Assembly (NCBI GenBank): GCA_024734495.1
Contig: JALMQS010000225.1
Coordinates: forward strand, 17,181,397-17,245,396
Source: Forficula auricularia
Taxonomy: Eukaryota; Arthropoda; Insecta; Dermaptera; Forficulidae
DNA length: 64,000 nucleotides
Direction: 5' to 3'
Position 1 is the stretch's first letter, and every line of letters starts with the position of its first letter. A program made the position numbers and the translations under genes. The notes under the pieces are model-generated. The model was not told where the DNA came from. It was given only the letters and a program-made list of their open reading frames with translations, and ran no database searches. Below, piece by piece: positions 10,496-20,589 of the stretch.

Positions 10496-13262
10496 ACTAA
10501 AATGTAAATATTGAGATATTTTAATTTAAAGTACTTTTACTTTTAAAAAATCCAGTGATCAAAATTCGTAAATTTTATTATTTGGGAACGTTAATTAATG
10601 CTTTGCAGACACTTTTATATTAAATTTACGACATTCTAAGATTATCTCATTTACAGGTCCGTATTTTGGCACAGGGCTGTTGTGAAAATTTGGAAAAATG
10701 ATATTTAATAATTTCTTTATAATTTTTTTAACATGTTTTTTTTTGTAAATGGTTAATAAAAAGCTTTTATTAGATAATATTCTTTATTAATAAAAAATAA
10801 TACAACATTTTAAATTGTTGCTACTCATCGTCTGATTCAACGATGTTGCCGAAGTTGTCATTCTCATTCCCGTTTGTGTTTTGTCCTGGATGCAATGACT
10901 TATAAAAATTATGATGTATTGGTGGCACATACGGTAGAAGTTGCATAAGGTTATTGTATTTTGCCACTTTTATTTTTGGAGGCTCTTCGTAAAGCATAGG
11001 TAGAATAATTTTTGCAGGCCTACCACGCAAACCAGCTACTTTAGAAAAACTAATTTCTTCAAAAGGTAAGTCAATGTTATAAACTTCTTTATAAAAGAGT
11101 TTGAATGGATGCTCCTTTTCAAAACGCAGCCATTGCATTTTCCTTAGACCTTTAAGATTATTTGATTTCATTATGTTGTCCATGGGAGATATGGACTTAA
11201 AGTCTTCAGGCTGCATTTTTACTACAATGAATTTTCTACTAACCCCTGCTACAAAATTAACCCAATCTTCGGGAGTAAACACATGAGTTAGCTGTCTCTT
11301 TGCTTTTTCAATAATAGCAAAGTCTTGGTCGCACTCCATAAAAGAGTGCCCTGAGACTAAAAAACGGTGGTCCACGCTTTTTATATTGGTGGATTGCATA
11401 ATATACATCCAAAATTTTATTATATTTTTGTTTTTGTTTTGCCCTCCGCAGTTATCACTAAATGCGTCAATGTGAGTCACTGTTTCTGGCAAGCTCTGAA
11501 TATACTTTAGCAAACATGACATAACATCTTGAGAACCTTTGGAACCTTCACCTTCATGCCACATGTACATGGTACCAACTCCAGACGCTAAATCGTGGAT
11601 GCCTAAATTGTAGGTCCATAGCTGGCGCAGATAATAGACCTTGCTACATGTCAAGTATGGAGTAGGCAACGTCTTTTGCAAATCAAAACAAATAGCACGT
11701 CTCTCTGGACACTGTTTTGCTAATTCCTTGGCGGAGTGTTTTAAATCTTTGGCTGCTTGAGCTTGCCGTAGATGACGATCGTGTTCTCTGACTAAACGGT
11801 TGCTCTCTTCTGACTCTGGATCGCATGTGTCTATTTGTGTTTTAAATGTGTCACACTTTGAACATGTGTCTGAATACGGTGTGTGGAAAGCCAAATTAAA
11901 GTGGGTATTGAAAATTTCGCGGTATTTGCTTAGCTTCAATGGTCCAACTTCTTTTTGTGCACAATATTCTTTGTATAGTTTATACATTTTTGATACATTT
12001 AACTCTGGAGACAAATACTTGCGATTCGGATTGTCTTTCCTTGTATAATGGCTCAGATATCTTGGAAATGAGCTTATATGCTCTTTTACTAAGTTTACAG
12101 ACATTTCATCTATTTTATTTCCAGGGATATGGCGACCTCTTTGATCCATTTGAGCAACTCCAGATTCTTGTTTTTTTATGGTTACATTATAAAATCGTTT
12201 ACGGCTGATATCTAAAGTTTTTAAGAAAAATTCTTTACATACACGTTTATTTTGGAGTTTTATAGAAGTGCTTATATTCTTTGGCCGACCCACGTTTTCA
12301 CGATGCATTTTTGGAGTATACTTTTGTATACACGATGCAATAAAAGCACTTTGTAGATCCCATCCATTAGGTTTCTTTCCAAGATTCCAATAATCAGTAA
12401 AAATTGTGTTTCTCTCCTCATCTGAAAAATTTTCTGTACACTTGTATCTACATCTGTGGTCATAAGCCTTTACTGATTTTGAACGGTGTACTACACCCTT
12501 GCGATCAACATATTCCTGGCCACTGTTTCTTCGAACTTTGGATATATTTCTTTTCCACGTCTTAACTTTACGCACCCTTTTTCTAGATTTTCCAGCCAAG
12601 TAAGTTAGGGCTTGCACTCCAGCATCACTACTACTGCTACTTGGAACATAATCTTCATCCATATCAGAGTTGTCGGGAAATTGCTCTGAAAAAGAAAATC
12701 ATTTTACCTATAATCTATTAAAAATTATGGTAAATAAATAAATTAATTAAATAATAACGGGAGACCTGAATATGCCCTTGGTTTTAATTAAATTTATAAT
12801 CCAATAAAGGCATTAATTCTTTTCTTAACCTCAAAAATCTTATTAAATTTTCCTTTCAATTTGACAGAAACACACTTTCTTATAAAATATAACATTTTCC
12901 TTATCTATAAGTCCTTACCTTTTTCATCATCTGATGTATCCATTTTTAAAACAAACAACAACTTACTTAAATCACTGTTTTTAAAGAGACTTGAAGCTCT
13001 GATAGAAACAAACGTCCACAAATTAAACTGACAGTATGTTAGTTGCCAACGGATCCAAGTATACTTGGACCTGTTTAGCTCCAAACAAATAATAAGATAT
13101 AGTAAGAAGTAAAACTTCTGACTGACAGATGGCAGCATTGAAATCTATTCTATACTTGGATCTCTTTGCCACTCAGTAAATTTATATATCTAGTGTTAAT
13201 TTCTGCACTCAAACCAATTTTAAGAAAAACTCGACTTGGACCCCTTGGCTTCTGACCCCCTC
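10467..13262 (-). mobile_element. Intact 2,796-bp DNA transposon with 29-bp perfect TIRs (Sola-like by target duplication)
   Basis: The termini are perfect inverted repeats: GAGGGGGTCAGAAGCC at 10467, extending to 10495, mirrored exactly at 13234-13262. The 4-bp flanks are identical (ATTT at 10463-10466 and 13263-13266). One spliced transposase gene fills the interior. A 4-bp target duplication fits Sola or Chapaev-type elements; Sola is my preferred but untested guess. Perfect TIRs, an intact frame and an intact target duplication suggest recent, possibly ongoing, activity. The insertion lies inside otherwise AT-rich DNA. Confidence 0.85.
10821..12943 (-). CDS. Two-exon DDE-type transposase (629 aa predicted)
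   Basis: Exon 1 (12943-12919) encodes MDTSDDEK and ends at a GTAAGG donor. The 233-bp intron ends TTTTTCAG at 12686, and exon 2 runs 12685-10821 in frame. An alternative start is the exon-2 methionine at 12662 (613 aa). The acidic serine-rich N-terminus and basic patches precede a C-x2-C cluster (CSKCDTFK). Candidate catalytic motifs are ICFDLQKTLPTP (about residue 325 of the shorter form), FSDNCGGQNKNK (about 400) and SGHSFMECDQDFAIIEK (about 437), giving an RNase-H-like D-D-E/D order. The protein resembles a large insect family of uncharacterised proteins (DUF7869-like, from memory). No stops or frameshifts are visible. Sole gene of the 10467-13262 transposon. Confidence 0.8.
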
Positions 13263-13266
13263 ATTT

Positions 13267-13450
13267 ACTATCATTAACAAGTCCAAATTTCAAAGTAAGG
13301 TTATGTTGCCAGAGAGCCAGGCGTCCTTCTTCAATATTTATAAATATATATATTTATATATAGAATTATATTTAAAATGCTGAATGAGAATAAATTCAAT
13401 GAATTATAATAAATATAAATAAGTAAATAAACACGGATGTTGCTGTTTTG
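13267..13450. other. AT-rich spacer
   Basis: Short AT-rich stretch between the transposon and the second block of 181-bp repeat. No coding signal. Confidence 0.5.
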
Positions 13451-13705
13451 ATGCAGGGTGGGACAAACTCCCCCTTCTTCTGCGATTTAAATTTCATTGA
13501 CGAAAGTACATACTACCACCTCCTTCCAAAATGCGATATGGCTGGATGTCCTGGTTACGGCCCCTTTCAGTGGTTTTCAGCTGACTCAGCTTGTTCCAAA
13601 TGACCATAATACCCCTGACAGTTTCGATCCAATTTCGAATGGTGGGACAAACTCCCCCTTCTTTTGCGATTTAAATTCATTGACGAAAGTACATCTAGTA
13701 GTATG
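13451..13705. repeat. 181/186-bp tandem repeat, block 2
   Basis: Continuation of the repeat at 7726-8060 in the same orientation. The CAAACTCCCCCTTCTT motif occurs at about 13461 and 13647, a period of about 186 bp, the longer unit having a few extra bases (GATGTCCTGG). It abuts the gypsy integrase remnant. Confidence 0.75.
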
Positions 13706-14075
13706 GTAAAATGTTGATTCTGACCGTCTTCGTCCTGTATCCACTTCATTGAGTTAGAAATCTTACGTATTATTTTATATGGTCCCGATCTAATTGGGCC
13801 TAATTTATTTCTATTAAGCTTATTCCCATTCTCTACATATACTAAATCGTTTGTATTGAATGAGTATTCTTTTCTTCCTTTATTTATTCATAGTTTCTTT
13901 TGAAGTGATATTTATTTGAGTTCCAAAGGCTTGTGTTCGATCTTCTGACAAGTTTCTTGTCTCTTAGAATTGTGTGGGTAACGTAGATTTATCTCTGCCA
14001 AATATTAGATATGCTGGGGTAAATTTAGTGGCACTGTGAGTCGTATGATTGTATTCGTCTGTGCTTTCCTTTGCT
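13700..14075 (-). pseudogene. Ty3/gypsy integrase C-terminal remnant
   Basis: Minus-strand frames contain NHTTHSATKFTPAYLIFGRD, the end of a gypsy integrase core, and, after frameshifts, the GPY/F module (NDLVYVEN...KLGPIRSGPYKIIRKI). Several stops and shifts make it dead. The rest of pol is absent. Its upstream end is replaced at about 14070 by an opposite-strand zinc-finger fragment, and its downstream end by the 181-bp repeat. The integrase would have inserted element cDNA into chromosomes. Confidence 0.7.
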
Positions 14076-14253
14076 ATGTGAGTATTGTAATAAACCATTC
14101 AGTAGCAGAGCTAATAGAGATGCCCACCAATACCAATATATACACGGTGATAAGAAGCAATATGAATGTCTAGTAAGTGGAACGAGTTTTATGAGAAAAC
14201 CTGTTTTAATGGACCACATGAGGAAAAAAATCATTGGAGTGAAAATATGGTAG
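14068..14253 (+). pseudogene. C2H2 zinc-finger gene fragment
   Basis: The plus-strand frame reads as one nearly complete C2H2 finger (CEYCNKPF...RDAHQYQYIH) followed by a linker and a second finger that has lost cysteine and histidine ligands (YECLVSGTSF...DHMRKK). It is a short isolated piece with no promoter or further fingers, opposite in strand to its neighbours. It is probably an exon scrap of a host zinc-finger gene. Confidence 0.6.
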
Positions 14254-14299
14254 TGAATAACCAAGATCGTTTGAGTTCTTGTATTTTGCACCCAATTCG

Positions 14300-14830
14300 G
14301 TTCACCAATGTTTGATTTAATCCTTCATTTAAATTTATTTATTTTTCCTTTGAAATTTGAATCTCTAATTCTTGAATTCGTTTTACTAAAGCATTCTCAT
14401 TTAATTCATTATCACATGTTTCAAATTTGTTCGTTAGAACATCCACGAATAATAAGGAATAGAATGATTACTTGAAAAGAAGGTTTATTCGTATAGAAAT
14501 GGCGTGTTTACAAGCGAGAGGTAAAACTAGGAATAAATATCAATAAACAAAACAAATAATTCATAAACTTCTTTGACTCTTCAACCAAGGTGTTCTTTGA
14601 ATTAACCACGACCGAACAAAATTCGTCCAAATATTTATGAAAACCAAGTTTTTTCTTTATATACTAGTAGACTTTGAATCTATTGTGACAAATAGGACTT
14701 ACAAAATTTAAGTTTATAAATTTTGTTTCGCCCGATTTGCGCTCTAACCTCTCAATTACCACACTCTCCCTCAATATTGACAATTCGACAATATTGAGTA
14801 AGTTGTGGCAATAGTTTGGCTTACGAGCAG
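14300..14830 (-). other. Possible decayed LTR (minus orientation)
   Basis: On the minus strand the region shows a TATA-like AGTATATAAAG near 14660, an AATAAA signal near 14490, and a 9-bp inverted repeat at 14771-14779/14789-14797 near its presumed start. It precedes an ORF-bearing segment that ends in gag at its far side, so it would be the 3' LTR of that element. No matching second LTR was recognised, so this call is weak. Confidence 0.3.
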
Positions 14831-14837
14831 GAGTAAC

Positions 14838-15041
14838 TCAGGGAGGGGGTCGAAGGATCGCCACTGGAATTGGGTTGGGTCCCCTTCCGAGTGGTATGTT
14901 TTTTTGTCTCTCTCCGATTTTGTCATTTCTTTCGTTTAAGATTTTTCTATTCTGTATTTTCATTTTAAATTTAACCCCCCTCTTTTCTCGTTTGGCCTTT
15001 CTTCTTTCCTTTCTAGTTATTATTTTAGTAGGTTCCGTCAT
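14838..15041 (-). pseudogene. Short lysine/arginine-rich frame downstream of the LTR-element ORF
   Basis: A 67-codon frame that is highly basic (RKERRKAKREKRG...) and ends PNPIPVAILRPPP. It sits about 60 bp downstream of the 284-codon ORF of the same decayed LTR element and may be the end of its polyprotein. No domain recognised. Confidence 0.3.
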
Positions 15042-15101
15042 TTCCTTATCTGATTCGATGTTACTGCCTTCAATTCTATGATGTGTTATTCTTGGGTTCT
15101 A

Positions 15102-15956
15102 CTAGCGAACTTGTTTCTTACGATTGCGTAATAGTATTGCTGCTATAGTAGTTGCAATCGTTCCGTCTGCTCCTGGAATTAGGGACGTTTCATGATTGAT
15201 GAGCCGGTTGTAGCGATTTCGTCCTCCGAAAGGTCCATCTCCATCAAAATTGGAGTTTCGGGTATTTGCCCAACCTGGAGGTTCAGCGCCCTGTTGTGTA
15301 CAGCAGCATCCGGGGGTTTGCTCAGTTCGGCGACGTCTCAATCCGAAGACCAGAGCTTCATGTCCGTGCGCACTGCCAAATGCGCTTTCACTAAAAAGTG
15401 TGGGATGATATTCTACTATACGTTCTTCAGGAGGTAGTTCTCTTGTCAGTTCACTAAAAATTACGTTACATTGCGTGGATTGCTTGATAATCGTATGGTT
15501 CTCAACTTTGAATATTTTAATCTTGTCCACGTGGTTTAACAATTGAGAATTAATGTGGGAAAATAATGTCGCGTTGAAACATAATCTGCCAGCCCATGTG
15601 CTATCATTGGCGAATGGGACAAAAGAATTAAGCAGAGTACGCGTTTCTGAGTGTAGATTTTGGTCAATCCTGGTGAACCCAACTAAATTGTAATTGGGAA
15701 CACAATCCGCGGGAATTAAAACATCCGGTAAAGGGGACCAGTTATAATCGTCATTTAATTGTGCTTCGATAAGTCTTGCTGTAACGAGTGGGCAAGGGTA
15801 GCACTCGTAGACGTTGTGATTCTCCTCATCAATTGGTCCGTATGATCCCGACGGTACATGAGTTTCTTCGTCTATCAATATAGGACCCGATGGAAATGCT
15901 ATCTCTGGAACGTGCAACGTGAGCTTATCGGTGGATGACCTCATAGTATAGGTCAT
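15102..15956 (-). CDS. Unrecognised 284-aa ORF of an LTR-type element; envelope-like traits only
   Basis: The longest open frame in the 14.8-17.8 kb element. It starts at 15956 (MTYTMRSSTDK), though a frame further upstream may feed into it. Visible traits are several N-glycosylation sequons (NDS, NAT, NHT), cysteines around WAGRLCFNAT, an arginine cluster (FGLRRRRTEQ) that could be a processing site, and a weakly hydrophobic stretch before a basic tail (ATTIAAILLRNRKKQ). Position after gag with no pol is odd. The protein could be an env-like product, a structural protein of a non-autonomous element, or captured sequence. I do not recognise the family. Confidence 0.35.
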   Translation of the reverse strand: MTYTMRSSTDKLTLHVPEIAFPSGPILIDEETHVPSGSYGPIDEENHNVYECYPCPLVTARLIEAQLNDDYNWSPLPDVLIPADCVPNYNLVGFTRIDQNLHSETRTLLNSFVPFANDSTWAGRLCFNATLFSHINSQLLNHVDKIKIFKVENHTIIKQSTQCNVIFSELTRELPPEERIVEYHPTLFSESAFGSAHGHEALVFGLRRRRTEQTPGCCCTQQGAEPPGWANTRNSNFDGDGPFGGRNRYNRLINHETSLIPGADGTIATTIAAILLRNRKKQVR

Positions 15957-16032
15957 ACGTTTGAGATAGTCGTGTAATATTTTCAGAACAGCATATTCCG
16001 AAGGTAATATTGAAGAAGGTCTTATTTGCAGG

Positions 16033-17190
16033 TCATCGACCTGTTCGCCCCGGTCGTAAAGTCTGACTCAATGTTTCTATGACAGAGGTAGCAGTAGATG
16101 TTTGCGTTACTGTTATTGTTTGGTTAAATTCTAACAGTGGTTCTGTCACTATTTTAGCTGTTACTAATTCAAACTCAACCGTAGGTAAAATGTCTACCTC
16201 TTCCATTTCATTTTCTATAGTAGAGGTGACTGCATAGTTTGGCACTACCGTTCTCCTTTTGTCAGGTGTTACTTGATATGTCGTTGCAGCGATTCGGGAA
16301 ATCAGTACTACTTCTTCACTTTTGCTCGATCGGCGTTTTTTTGTCTTATGATAGTTTGTTCCGTTTCGATAAATTCGTCCTCTTCCGATGATGAGTTTTG
16401 TCCGATTTCCTCTATTTTTTCCGGTCGCTTCCTTTTTAGTATGATTCGTACCCTTTTCGATTCAGTTGGTGGGATTGTCATACTATAGGTCGCTTCCTCT
16501 GGGTTTTCTGGGATCCTGGTGTTCTTCGGGAGTCTATCTGGCATGGCTATCGTTTCGTATACAGTTACTTTGGTAACTTCTTGTGGTCGAGGCTCGTTTG
16601 TTTCCGTTGGATTCGTTCTTATCTCTGGTTTGGTCAATTTTCCAGTTGTGAGCTCTCTTATCCGCTCTTCTCACCCACTTTGGCTGGTTGTTACCCGGGT
16701 TTCAGTGGTGGCCCTAAAATGGGTCTCTTTCATTTCCACTTCCCGGCTATCTTTATTATATTTCGTCGTCTCTTTTGTGGCTTGTTTATCTTCAACAATC
16801 CGTTTTACAATTTTCCCGTGTTTCCCTTCGTCCTTTTGAAAAGTGGCGGCTATTAACGGTTCAGCTACTGTTGTTACTTTCCCCGTTAATAGGCCTCCTT
16901 TTTGTTTATTAGATGTTCTCCCGAAGGGAAAGGACTTGTTTTTGGTCGCTCCGATTGTTCTTCTCTCTTTTAAAGCGCTGTGATTGCTATGGTTGCGGGT
17001 TACCTTGACCGCTTTGTCTTTGGTTGTCAGGTATTGTATTCCGATTCGGATTGCGTCGGTTAAAGTTATTGACATTACGGTGATCATTCGAGGCGATATT
17101 GAAAATGGGGCGCTCAATCGGTTTTCGGAAATCGGTCTCTATGAGTACTTGTTCCATCGCTTGCCGGTTTCCCGCCGCGGCCAGAAACAT
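16033..17190 (-). pseudogene. Low-complexity N/R/T/E-rich spacer of the LTR element, several frames
   Basis: Minus-strand frames at 17190-16987 (N/R/P-rich, RNVNNFNRRNPNRNT), 17117-16671, 16637-16308 (K/E/T-rich) and 16245-16033 (T/E-rich, TITVTQTSTATSVIETLSQT) appear to be pieces of one low-complexity protein joined by frameshifts. It connects gag on the right to the 284-codon ORF on the left. No protease, RT, RNase H or integrase motif is visible. Confidence 0.4.
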
Positions 17191-17790
17191 GTATTCTTCA
17201 TCAATTTTAAAAGCACTTCACTCTCTTTCAGCTCATATAAGGAGAAATACTTGGCCCACCGTAACCATCGGTAGAAATGCTGTATTCTCGACTCCCCGTG
17301 CCTGGCTTGAAAACCTGATCCGCAGAGTCGAGCCAGCATCTCTCCCTGGGCGGTGGCGCTCCAGTATTCATTCATGAAAGCCGTTTTTAATTCCTTTATT
17401 GTCTGAAACTGATAATGGTGCGCTCTATGCCATTCCAAGGCCTCGCTAGTGAGGCATAGTTGAAATAAAAATATTTTCTCTGTTTCTGAAAACATGGCAT
17501 GTTGTATCGTTTCTTCGTAGTACTCCCATGTCTCTTTCGGATGGTTGACCCAGTCCTTATGCCCCATTAATGTTTCCGCATATTCAATCTGGTTTTCAAC
17601 TCCGCCACCGTTTGAATGGAGTAGCCCATTGGGCTTGGTAGCGTTCTTATGTTCTGGACTTTTTGAGTCATCTCTTCTTTGATCGTCTGGATTTGCCCTT
17701 GTAATTCTCGGTTGGATTCTTGTGTAGAGTCTTTAAGTTGTTCCACCTTATTACTTATGGTGGCGACTTCTACTTGATATTAGTTAGTTA
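17139..17790 (-). pseudogene. Ty3/gypsy-like gag (retrotransposon gag domain), frameshifted
   Basis: The frame from 17567 holds the retrotransposon-gag pattern: FLFQLCLTSEALEWHR, then the QFQTIKELKTAFMNEYWS block and an arginine-rich region. The upstream frame (17790-17590) encodes a coiled coil (SNKVEQLKDSTQESNREL) and is separated by a frameshift near 17580. Gag forms the particle that packages element RNA. A possible primer-binding site (minus strand TGGTCGCCGG) lies at about 17803. No pol follows, so this looks non-autonomous or internally deleted. Confidence 0.65.
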
Positions 17791-17809
17791 TTTCCGGCGA
17801 CCAACATAC

Positions 17810-19550
17810 CCCCATTAATTTCTTTAATTATACAATTTACCATAGGCTAGTGATTGCCATTTATTTACAAATCAGTAATTAATTGCTAATTCATAATTAA
17901 AGTGAACCTCATTCATATCTGATTGTTCATTATAATTCAATTCGACACTAGGCCTATAGGTATGATAAACTCGAACCTTTGAGTCAATATTGTGCCCTTA
18001 TGCCTTTTTTATAATTTAATAATTAATTCAGTTCACTCATTAAAGAATGGGCCAAGTTAAATCATAGGTCCTGGTACCATTTAATAGCACTTCCACGTGG
18101 TCGGCAGTCTTGATTTTCAGATAACTCCCATATAACTGATATTTTCATGAAAATATCAACTGCACGTGGTGTATATGCACTGGATGTTTTCACAGGACAC
18201 TTAATATCACTAGAAAATGTTAAATTGGTCAAGATGCACTTGGATTTCAAAAAATCACAGATGGTTTTCATGGGAGGTCAACGGCCGCGTGCGTCTCGCA
18301 CCAAGGTCAAAGGCATAGAGAAGTTGTTTTTTGTTCGAGCCTGCTAATTGCCTGCTCCCCGGCTGACCTAATTACCCAATTACCCACTGAGGGCGACTTC
18401 GTCCAGACATAGGTGTCAATTACTACTTCTCTCCCGATAGATGTCCGTAGAGGTCACTTTTTCGATATAATTTTAAATAATAAATTACAAATCAATCTTA
18501 ATTGTCATCCAAATGCAAAAAAATTACAATTATATGAATTTAATCAATAACAAAGTCTGTTCCGTCACACTATATATTTATATGAATATATATGTATATA
18601 AAGGTTTTTAAGATGCAGAAGGTTCCCAATAATGATTCGTGGATACAATTGAGTTATCTTCCTAGACTTGCGTGGTAGAAACTGGATAAATTGAATTTTA
18701 CAAGATTAATTTTAATTTGTTAAGATTATTTAATGATTAAATTATATGAGATAAAATGACAAATACCTGGAGTCCAATTTGAGAGAGATGCGCTTTGGGT
18801 AATTATAGATTAGATGGAATCTTTGGATAATACCTAATCAGATAGGATACTTGAAAATCAGTTTATATTTTCAAGGTGCTTATAAATTTATTCGTGCGTT
18901 ATTTGATTTGTGTGATTTTAGAGCGATAATTCGTGTATTAAAGCTTGCGTGATCGGGTAATTTGTGTTTGCAATATGGCGATTCAACACAGATTCAACTT
19001 ACCGGAAGTTAGAAATAAGGTAATGCGACGCCGTCTATGACTGCAGGGGTCAAAATTCAAGTTGATAATTTGTAATTATATATATTAATCCAATAATTAA
19101 TATTTTATTGATTGTATAAATAAACAAAACATTATTTATCTGACCTATACCCAATATAAGAATTTTTATTACTTTTTAATATGAAATTTAAAATTTTTTA
19201 TGATTATTTGATAATTTGTCACAAAATAATTGTCACGGATTATGCTATTAATTAATTAATAATGAAATTAAATTTATATAAAGATTTAATGAATTTTGTT
19301 GACTTTAGACAACATGCGGTCAAAGAGGGCGCGCCAAATTTGAACTCTAGCTTGAGAAAAATAATTTAGATATATATACACGGGGCTGTCACGAACATAC
19401 AATGTAACAATATTTGCCTAAAAACAATTTGGTTTTTATAGTATGTTTTTTCTCGTGTTTAAATTTCTATAATTTATTATTATTTTGATATTAGGTACAT
19501 GCGTTCTTTTAGTCTGTCATGAAATAGATTGTCGTGGGGCCATCTTGATG
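17810..19550. other. Long non-coding AT-rich stretch
   Basis: No recognisable protein. It contains a perfect 22-bp palindrome at 18137-18158 and a GC-richer patch at 18270-18450 with no long ORF. The motif CAGGGGTCAAAAT occurs at about 19046 and again at about 20251. Part of it may be the other LTR of the gag-bearing element, but I could not align it to 14300-14830. Confidence 0.5.
18137..18158. repeat. Perfect 22-bp palindrome
   Basis: TGATATTTTCA followed by its exact reverse complement TGAAAATATCA. It could extrude a small hairpin or bind a dimeric factor; function unknown. Confidence 0.8.
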
Positions 19551-19554
19551 TACC

Positions 19555-19617
19555 CCAAAGCTTTATCCGGCTAAATATGAACATATTTTACATATACTGG
19601 CCAAATTATTAGACTAA
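19555..19617. repeat. 63-bp segment shared with 7513-7578
   Basis: Same sequence and orientation as at 7513-7578. It ends at TTAGACTAA, directly before the Harbinger-like terminus. Confidence 0.75.
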
Positions 19618-19650
19618 AGCCCGGTGCACACCAGGCGTTTTTCGCTGATG
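19618..19650. repeat. Putative PIF/Harbinger terminus
   Basis: AGCCCGGTGCACACCAGGCG directly follows TAA. GC-rich ends reading G-x-x-C-x-x-G-T-G-C-A-C-A-C-C next to a TAA/TTA target are usual for PIF/Harbinger elements and their MITEs. The matching right-hand TIR was not found. Confidence 0.45.
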
Positions 19651-19827
19651 GTAGCCTTGATGGCTTTCGTTGTTGGCTTGCCTGCCGCCAGATGTCGTGA
19701 TGGATTTTTCGGTTTTGGCTTCACACGCTGATATTTGCAGATTGATTCTAATAGCTGTTTCAGATGCGTGCGCACACAATCGCTCAGCAGTTGTCAAAAA
19801 AATTTTTTTTACATTTTCAACGTTAAA

Positions 19828-20169
19828 TTAATTTCTCAGGTTTTTAAATTTTCTTTGGCATTCTTCTTTTGTTGTGTTCTTAACCTTTTGCCACACTCGC
19901 TCTAACGCTTCTCCACGCAGATGTTTATTATGATAAGTTTGTAAATCTCTCGCGTACAAGCATTGCTCCACTTCAAAAGATTCAATTAAAATTTGAATTT
20001 GCTCTTTAGACCAATTTTGACATTTGGAATCCATTTCTTTATTCTTCGCAATAGAAACGTTTTGCATTTGAAAATTTAAAAACATAAATACTAATAAAAT
20101 ATAGGTACCATCTGCGCATGTCACGCAAATTCTGCTTCCCGATTGGTTTACCATGCGCATGTCACCCAC
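19828..20169 (-). CDS. MADF/Myb-like DNA-binding protein of a Harbinger element
   Basis: The C-terminal two thirds fit a MADF domain: NWSKEQIQILIESFEVEQCLY, then KHLRGEALERVWQKVKN and ECQRKFKNLRN. MADF is the trihelix-like DNA-binding domain of Adf-1-type proteins. PIF/Harbinger transposons typically carry a second ORF of this type that helps bring the transposase to DNA and into the nucleus. The true start is unclear: an internal methionine before QNVSIAK (near 20066) is as plausible as 20169. It lies 1.2 kb from a Harbinger transposase fragment on the same strand. It is short (113 codons) and may be partial. Confidence 0.6.
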   Translation of the reverse strand: MGDMRMVNQSGSRICVTCADGTYILLVFMFLNFQMQNVSIAKNKEMDSKCQNWSKEQIQILIESFEVEQCLYARDLQTYHNKHLRGEALERVWQKVKNTTKEECQRKFKNLRN

Positions 20170-20199
20170 GTGATAAAATACTGCTTTCCGATTGGTTCT

Positions 20200-20585
20200 C
20201 TCCCTAAGGCTTGGTCGGGGTGGGATCTCTGCTTACTTAAATCAGGTTTCCAGGGGTCAAAATAAATATTTGAATAATCATTTGGTATTTCCCGGTCAAT
20301 GTTTTTAATTGAATTTATTATATTAAATGATTTTAGAAATAATTATATCGAATTTAAGACCGAATAAATGTTTAAATATATTAATAAAGCTTAAATATGT
20401 TTAATTTTTGGATTAAGAATTCGCGCGGGGTTTTTCGAATTTTGAAAATCTTTGGACTTTATTAAATTTGCAATTTTGAATTTTCAATAAAAATATGAGC
20501 TCATTTCGCAGCTCCACTGTTACTTATATAATTAAATTGATTTAAACACAAGTCCTTAAAACTCTCCACTAAAATTGAAGCACAC
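20200..20585. other. AT-rich spacer
   Basis: No coding signal. Separates the MADF gene from a truncated LINE. Confidence 0.4.
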
Positions 20586-20589
20586 GATT

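Noticed and set aside
14280..17820. A complete LTR retrotransposon with paired LTRs
   Set aside because: Could not find a second LTR matching 14300-14830, and the apparent purine tract at 14838 is on the wrong strand for the gene order; only fragments are claimed.
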